From Haloactinospora alba (GTDB taxonomy: Bacteria; Actinomycetota; Actinomycetes; Streptosporangiales; Streptosporangiaceae), in assembly GCF_006717075.1 (NCBI RefSeq), contig NZ_VFQC01000001.1, positions 62,001 through 126,000 on the forward strand: a stretch of 64,000 nucleotides of DNA, given 5' to 3'. A program made the position numbers and the translations under genes. Below are positions 59,876-64,000 of this stretch, piece after piece. How positions within the stretch are numbered: position 1 is the stretch's first letter; every line of letters starts with the position of its first letter. The notes beneath the pieces were generated by a model. That model made no database searches, was not told where the DNA came from, and saw nothing but the letters and a program-made list of their open reading frames with translations.

Positions 59876-60044
59876 CGGCCACGTCCTTGTTGAACGCACC
59901 GGGCTCCGCGCACGCCAGGACGATCCGGCAGCGCAGCGCGTAGGCCTGGGTCGAGGTCGCCGCCCGCGCTCCGCGCACCAGCTCCCGGCGGTCGGCCTCG
60001 GTCACCGTCAACTCGGCCTTCTTCGGCCGCCCCGTCTTCGCCAT
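59876..60044 (-). mobile_element. IS630-family transposase N-terminal fragment
   Basis: From ATG 60044: MAKTGRPKKAELTVTEADRR, ELVRGARAATSTQAYALRCR, IVLACAEPGAFNKDVAA, a typical IS630 start up to the first HTH helix, then directly joined to IS30 sequence. The catalytic domain is absent. Confidence 0.85.
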
Positions 60045-60481
60045 CCCCGAAGCCTACACTTCTGAAACGAATTTCAGGCGCAGAACACTAGCCCCGCATC
60101 CTCGCGTCGGATGGGTTCCTGCCCCCTGCATAGTGCTGTGCGGCCTTGCCGCGTCTGCCTGCCAGTTGGTGGGCGAGGCGGGTCGGATCGACTCCGCTGG
60201 TGGGGGAGGGGAGGTCAGCGCGTGGCTGAGCCGCGGGGGAGGCAACCGGCCGGGCGCCCTGGCTGTTGGGTGCGGGACGGGCGTGCCGGAGGGTGCCGGG
60301 TGCTCCGCGTTGCTCCAACGGGACTGGAGAAGTCGTGGATTCTCGGGCACTCGACAGGCGCCAGGATAGCCGATGACCTGCGCAAATGACACGGCGCCGA
60401 CACAAGAGCACCCGCGGAGCGACATCCGCCTCCGCAGCGACCGCCCCACCGGCCTTACAGTCCACCGACCTGCGGAAACAA
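60045..60481. other. Non-coding stretch between IS remnants and the att scar
   Basis: No supported gene; open frames here have no coding character. A loose CTGAAA..TTTCAG repeat at 60060-60077 may be an old IS630 end. Confidence 0.35.
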
Positions 60482-60525
60482 GGTGGGCCACCAGGGGATC
60501 GAACCCTGAACCCGCGGATTAAAAG
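60482..60525 (-). other. tRNA-Lys(TTT) 3'-half: candidate attachment-site scar
   Basis: On the minus strand: CTTTTAATCCGCGGG, then the T-arm CAGGGTTCGATCCCCTG and the acceptor 3' strand GTGGCCCACC. The anticodon loop reads CTTTTAA (anticodon TTT). The matching 5' half is absent: sequence before the loop cannot form the anticodon stem or the acceptor. A 3' tRNA piece starting at the anticodon loop is what tyrosine-integrase elements leave as att sites. Confidence 0.75.
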
Positions 60526-60826
60526 AAAACTCAGTAGGGAGTGTCCGGGGGTGATGCGTGTCAACTGGTGTTAAATCATCCCAGCGCATATGCCGTTTTC
60601 TGCTGTTCGGTGTTGCTTCATGCTGTCAGTGTCCGTAACCACCGAGCACACATGGAGCACACAGGTCAGGGGTGGTGTTCATAAGGGCAAGAGCCGATGG
60701 TACGGAGTAAATTTTCTGTCATAAGTGCCCTAATAGGTTTCTTGTTCGGAAAATAGGGGCCCGGTTGTTGATGGCCTCGTGGGATGTGCCGTCATGTAGT
60801 CGGGTATCGCTGTAGGCTGGCCAGCC
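60526..60826. other. Non-coding gap downstream of the att scar
   Basis: AT content rises. No gene seen. The promoter for the Nudix gene should lie near 60790. Confidence 0.35.
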
Positions 60827-61303
60827 ATGACAGAACATTTGACCGTGGCGGTGGGAAAGCGCGCGGCACGGGCGATCCTGATTGATCCTCACGGGCGTTT
60901 GGTGCTGATTAAACGGACCAAGCCAGAACAGGCACCGTACTGGACCACTCCCGGCGGCAGTGTCGAGGAAACCGATACGTCGGTTGAGGCAGCCCTGCAC
61001 CGCGAACTTGCTGAAGAATTGGGGGCGACAGCGGCCGGGACCTCGCAGGTCTTCCTCGTCAGCACGCCCTCGGAGGTTGGGGTGGCTGTGCAGCACTTCT
61101 TCGTGGCTCGGCTGTCGACACTGGACGAATCCACCCGCAGCGGGGCAGAGTTCAGCGATCCCGCACGAGGCGGCTACGAGCTGGACCGGGTAGAGCTGCG
61201 GGGTAAGGAGCTGGATTCGATCGACCTGAAGCCAGCCGCGTTGAAAGAGTTCATCCTCGCCAACCGGGAAGCGCTGCTGGCCGAAACGGTATCCGCCTCT
61301 TGA
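60827..61303 (+). CDS. Nudix hydrolase
   Basis: 158 residues, ATG 60827. N-terminal beta strand ARAILIDPHGRLVLIKRTKP and a complete Nudix box GGSVEETDTSVEAALHRELA-EELG. The enzyme should hydrolyse nucleoside-diphosphate-linked compounds (house-cleaning or NDP-sugar). It stands alone between the att scar and the Rhs array, so it is probably cargo of the mobile region. Confidence 0.92.
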   Translation: MTEHLTVAVGKRAARAILIDPHGRLVLIKRTKPEQAPYWTTPGGSVEETDTSVEAALHRELAEELGATAAGTSQVFLVSTPSEVGVAVQHFFVARLSTLDESTRSGAEFSDPARGGYELDRVELRGKELDSIDLKPAALKEFILANREALLAETVSAS

Positions 61304-61466
61304 CTCCCTACCGGCCCATCAGTGATAGGCCGGTGTTCCACGTCCGGGCGTACGCGCGGGTGGTCGTGGTCCATACCGGACGTGTCGCGCGGTGCAGCAG
61401 TCTTTCTAGGGCATCCGACGCGAACGAACTCGTCGAAGGCAAGGACCTTGACGCAAGGTGAATCTG

Positions 61467-61904
61467 TCAGTGCGTCTTCTGGTTGGGTTGGAGTTTCTGC
61501 CAGAAGTGGGCGAAGCGGTGGCCGAGGGCTTTGTCGCCGTTGTCGAGTTCGTAGGCGCCGGTGTAGGTGAAGGGGTTGGTCTGGGCCGCTTGGTCGCCGC
61601 TGCCGGCCGTGGCCGTCTCGGTTTGGCCGTAGGGGGTGTAGTCGTAGGCCACGTCCGGATCGGTTGACTCGGTTCCGTCCTCGGCCAGGGCGAGGGTGGA
61701 GTTCTGGGCGTCGGTGGCGGCGTTGTAGCGCTGCCCGCCGGTGATCATGCCCAGCATCCGCCCGTCCGGATCACGCACATACCGGGTGCGCTCCCCGTCG
61801 TCCTGTTCGATGCTGGAGATGCCCAGGGCGGTGTTGGTCAGGGTCTGGGTGGCGGCGTTGTCACCGCTTCCTTGGGTGATACCGCTACGCTGAGACGAAT
61901 TCAC
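61467..61904 (-). pseudogene. Rhs core fragment A, tip lost
   Basis: Rhs/YD-repeat core of about 145 residues (RSGITQGSGDNAATQTLTNT, RTRYVRDPDGRMLGMITGG, STLALAEDGTESTDPDVAYD, YTPYG, FTYTGAYELDNGDKALGHRF). After GHRF it diverges into AHFWQKLQPNQKTH and stops, so the junction region and toxin tip are missing. Its head touches the stop of the small membrane-protein ORF of module B, marking a recombination boundary. Confidence 0.85.
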
Positions 61905-62097
61905 CTTTTTCTTAAAAAAAGATATCCCAAGAAAGCGGAAATTATTATAGAGATCAAAAAACAAAAAAAGATATCGTTGGATATATCTTTACAAAAATTT
62001 CCTCATTCGCAAACCCTCTTATTGTTGGAATTGAGGCTGCAACGGAAATCGAAAGAACCCCTAAAGAGGATCCCGCATAAAGACTTTTATCTGGCAT
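61901..62097 (-). pseudogene. Candidate immunity-like membrane protein of module B (frame change needed)
   Basis: ATG 62097 opens MPDKSLYAGSSLGVLSISVA, ASIPTIRGFANEEIF, stopping after 47 codons at 61954. The next frame continues as LISIIISAFLGYLFLRKR and stops at 61901, an evident membrane helix with a basic end like that of the module D protein. A single frame change in the T-rich stretch between about 61955 and 62010 restores a ~65-aa two-helix protein. It lies behind tip B. Confidence 0.5.
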
Positions 62098-62170
62098 TGA
62101 GATTTATCGCTTCACAACTGGATGGTTTGTGTGTAATTGTTTCTCTAAATGAGAGAATTTGTACACGTAA

Positions 62171-62215
62171 GCGGACTGACGATAGGGTGGTCAACGAACT
62201 CTCTCGTCAGTCCGC
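62171..62215. terminator. 12-bp inverted repeat after tip B
   Basis: GCGGACTGACGA / TCGTCAGTCCGC with a 21-nt loop, 36 bases after the tip B stop on the minus strand. Terminator-like, separating tip B from the next small ORF. Confidence 0.5.
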
Positions 62216-62250
62216 ACCGTTAACCAAAACTCTTCACTGGATCACTGTTG

Positions 62251-62752
62251 CTAGTAGCAGTTGCGGACTACATCAAACATTGCGTATCCCTGTCCGGCTT
62301 TATAGAGTCCAAGACTCCAGCCCAGTGTTGCAGCGCTTGGGCCAGCGGCGGCTCCCGCGGTTCCGAGTGTAGCCGCGATGCCAGCAATTCCAATTACTGT
62401 GGTGACTCCGAACCCAATTGCTGACCACTGGCAAGAAGTTAGCAACCCGTTTGGGTCGCTCTTGTTGATGGGGTCGCATTCGGCGTAGGTGTAGAGGTTG
62501 TCCTCCTGCCGGGAGGGGTCCTGCTGGGTGAAGCGGTCGGTGAAGTGCGACATGTACCGGTGCCCCATCGCCTTGTCGCCGTTGTCGAACTCATAGGACC
62601 CGATATAGGTGAACGGGTTGGCTCCGGCCGCCTGATCGCCGTCTCCGGCCGTGTCCGCTTCGGCGTCCCCGTAGGGGGTGTAGTCGTAGGCCACGTCCGG
62701 ATCGCTTGACTCGGTTCCGTCCTCGGCCAGGGCGAGGGTGGAATTCGGGTGG
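62251..62752 (-). CDS. Rhs module B: core end plus hydrophobic two-Cys tip
   Basis: The open frame begins in core sequence (NSTLALAEDGTESSDPDV) and passes through YDYTPYGDAEADTAG, FTYIGSYEFDNGDKAMGHRY, FTDRFTQQDPSRQEDNLYTY and AECDPINKSDPNG, where the conserved part ends. The tip (LLTSCQWSAIGFGVTTVIGI ... FDVVRNCY, about 64 aa) is Gly/Ala-rich with two membrane-like stretches and one Cys near each end. No start codon with a ribosome site; GTG 62694 is the first in frame. An orphan module not attached to a full Rhs. Confidence 0.7.
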
Positions 62753-62817
62753 TCGGCGGTATCGTCAAAGCCGCGCTGGCGTTCACGGTTCTCGAAAATA
62801 AAGTCGCTGATAACATC

Positions 62818-62931
62818 TCATCCGAAAAACAATGGAGCCAACAATGTCCCTATCAATCCTACAGTAAATAGTGATATTCCGATGATGAATATTTGTAAAT
62901 TTGGCACGTTCTTCTGGTTTTGATTTTCCAT
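62818..62931 (-). CDS. Tiny membrane protein of Rhs module C (37 aa)
   Basis: ATG 62931, 10 bases after the tip C stop, with TAGGA upstream. MENQNQKNVPNLQIFIIGIS continues LFTVGLIGTLLAPLFFG: a short polar start and one long hydrophobic segment. Position and size fit an immunity protein to a membrane-active tip. It may be 3'-truncated, since Rhs core B begins about 50 bases further on. Confidence 0.5.
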   Translation of the reverse strand: MENQNQKNVPNLQIFIIGISLFTVGLIGTLLAPLFFG

Positions 62932-62941
62932 GAATGGATTC

Positions 62942-63313
62942 CTAGTTCACAAATATCGGGCATCTTTGACCGATAGTATAAAGGTTTCCCATATGGAACC
63001 CGAACGTTCCAGCAAGACCGATTGTAGCGCCAACCGCTCCGACAGCAGCTGCGCCTCCTGACGCTGCGGTTGCCCCATAAGCCGCAACAGTCGTGAGTGC
63101 CATTCCTGAGAACATGAGGTGTGACATACCTGCGTTGAAAACCGCTCGCCCGCATGTGACCAGCCCACTCGGGTCGGTGTTGTTGATGGGGTCGCATTCG
63201 GCGTAGGAGTACAGGTTGTCTTCCTGCCAGGACGGGCCCTGCCGGGCGAAAAGCTCGGTGAGGCGCGAAAGATACTGACACACTACCAACTTGTCTCCGT
63301 GGTCAAATAGCAT
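62942..63313 (-). CDS. Rhs module C: short core end plus hydrophobic two-Cys tip
   Basis: 123 residues from ATG 63313. Core end MLFDHGDKLVVCQYLSRLTE, then SWQEDNLYSYAECDPINNTD, PSG. Tip: LVTCGRAVFNAGMSHLMFSG, ALTTVAAYGATAASGGAAAV, GATIGLAGTFGF..., ending QRCPIFVN. About 72 aa, Gly/Ala-rich, exactly two Cys in the tip near its ends. The core end is more divergent than in B and D. Followed at 10 bases by a 37-aa membrane protein. Confidence 0.7.
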   Translation of the reverse strand: MLFDHGDKLVVCQYLSRLTELFARQGPSWQEDNLYSYAECDPINNTDPSGLVTCGRAVFNAGMSHLMFSGMALTTVAAYGATAASGGAAAVGAVGATIGLAGTFGFHMGNLYTIGQRCPIFVN

Positions 63314-63382
63314 GGTCCCAGTGCAAGCAAATACTGACCGCCATTATTATATTTTCACTTAGCTCTCATCTTGGCTTGCCAT

Positions 63383-63574
63383 CTAATGTTTTTTGCGGTA
63401 AATAGCGTAACAAAAGAAACAGGTGACAACCAGAAAAAATAAAAGGGCCATCAGAAGTGCTGGAACCTGATTGCTCGTAATCTTCTCATGGATAACAAAT
63501 GATATCATAAGACAAGAGGAGATTGCTATAAATGGCCAAGCTGGGAACGGCTTTTTCTGTGATTCGTTTGCCAT
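63383..63574 (-). CDS. Two-helix membrane protein of Rhs module D (63 aa), putative immunity protein
   Basis: From ATG 63574: MANESQKKPFPAWPFIAISS, CLMISFVIHEKITSNQVPAL, LMALLFFLVVTCFFCYAIYR, KKH. Two membrane helices and a basic C-terminus; low GC unlike the core genome. TTG 63586 is an alternative start. It follows tip D by 58 bases, matching the toxin-then-immunity order. Confidence 0.6.
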   Translation of the reverse strand: MANESQKKPFPAWPFIAISSCLMISFVIHEKITSNQVPALLMALLFFLVVTCFFCYAIYRKKH

Positions 63575-63632
63575 ATTTACACTCAAAAGAGTAAGTAGAG
63601 TGGCCCCGTCGCTGGGCCACCGACACGAATAT

Positions 63633-64000
63633 TCAGCTTCGGTAGGGCGAGCAGTTTATACCCACTTGGACAGCACCGATAATTGCGCTCCCTGCAGCCA
63701 GGCCGAAGACCACGGTTGCTCCAATGAATCCTGCGGGGCCACCCCACCAGATCCATGCCCCCACGTTAGCCAGACCCCACGCTAGCGAGAACATACTGCC
63801 CGCACACAGCCCCGTGGGGTCCATGTTGTTGATGGGGTCGCATTCGGCGTAGGTGTAGAGGTTGTTTTCTTGCCAGGAGGGGTCCTGTTGGGTGAAGCGG
63901 TGGGTGCGTTGGGAGAGCGGTGGCCGAGGGCTTTGTCGCCGTTGTCGAGTTCGTAGGCGCCGGTGTAGGTGAAGGGGTTGGTCTGGGCCGCTTGGTCGCC
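63633..64000 (-). pseudogene. Rhs module D: core end (continues off window) with frameshifted two-Cys tip
   Basis: From the right edge the core reads GDQAAQTNPFTYTGAYELDN, GDKALGHR, then the frame breaks at about 63911-63917. The next frame gives SQRTHRFTQQDPSWQENNLY, TYAECDPINNMDPTG and the tip LCAGSMFSLAWGLANVGAWI, WWGGPAGFIGATVVFGLAAG, ending VGINCSPYRS at 63633. The tip is about 57 aa, Gly/Ala/Trp-rich, two Cys. The main rhs gene probably lies beyond 64000. Confidence 0.75.

Noticed and set aside
60060-60077. CTGAAA..TTTCAG repeat as an IS630 end
   Set aside because: Too short and imperfect to assign; mentioned only in the gap entry.
60386-60574. Open frame on + reading …GGPPGDRTLNPRIK…
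   Set aside because: It is the translated complement of the tRNA-Lys 3' half; this peptide pattern is a known annotation artefact.
61872-62372. 166-codon plus-strand frame in the AT-rich part of the Rhs array
   Set aside because: It crosses the reverse complement of tip B and of the small membrane ORF; low-complexity Lys/Leu-rich translation without homology.
1-64000. CRISPR arrays, rRNA genes, riboswitches
   Set aside because: No regularly spaced direct repeats, no rRNA sequence and no riboswitch core that I could recognise were seen on either strand.

Overview
The window is high-GC DNA from a filamentous-type actinobacterium. The evidence is strong G/C at third codon positions, frequent GTG/TTG and leaderless starts, an Scr1/DUF397 pair, a SAV2177-type (DUF574) methyltransferase, DrrAB-type and FtsX-type ABC transporters, and an F420/FMN split-barrel protein. 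Gene content fits Nocardiopsaceae or a relative, but that placement is inference and no 16S rRNA is present.

Layout. 1-3.8 kb: a nucleotide-cyclase-like protein and a P-loop NTPase that share a Gly-rich motif (C-terminal in one, N-terminal in the other), next to a Crp/Fnr regulator. 4.1-8.8 kb: a compact urease operon (fused ureAB, then C, F, G, D). 8.9-13.5 kb: Tat-exported serine hydrolase, DUF574 methyltransferase, DUF421 membrane protein, and a TetR/crotonase divergent pair around a 27-bp near-palindrome. 13.9-21.1 kb: accessory DNA with a HEPN-like gene, a PD-(D/E)xK gene, two VanZ-like/small secreted protein pairs, pseudogenes, and a Tn3-derived miniature element carrying a nested MITE. 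21.1-36.3 kb: ordinary regulators, transporters and enzymes (DJ-1/PfpI, aldo-keto reductase, cold shock, MFS, aldolase, Scr1/DUF397), a perfect SoxR box, and a deletion that fused a MarR/MFS divergent pair. 36.6-52.2 kb: an RHH-DUF4097-DrrAB module with a second MITE, then TetR-MMPL and TetR-ABC resistance-type units. 52.8-58.5 kb: a sensor kinase whose response regulator is cut off at an IS3 fragment, and a MacB/FtsX exporter behind an intergenic region with a perfect 50-bp palindrome. 58.5-64 kb: a patchwork of IS3, IS30 and IS630 fragments, a tRNA-Lys 3' end acting as an attachment-site scar, a Nudix gene, and an array of Rhs C-terminal modules running off the right edge.

How the genes work together. 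Three parts look like biological-conflict or signalling systems: (i) the cyclase-like/NTPase/Crp cluster, (ii) the HEPN and PD-(D/E)xK neighbours, and (iii) the Rhs array. In the Rhs array, three divergent hydrophobic Gly/Ala-rich tips each carry exactly two flanking cysteines, and each is followed by a tiny membrane protein, as expected for toxin-immunity modules. This array and the shared-motif pair are the best candidates for undescribed biology. Operators next to TetR, XRE, SoxR-type and RHH regulators are visible as dyads, several of them directly over leaderless starts.
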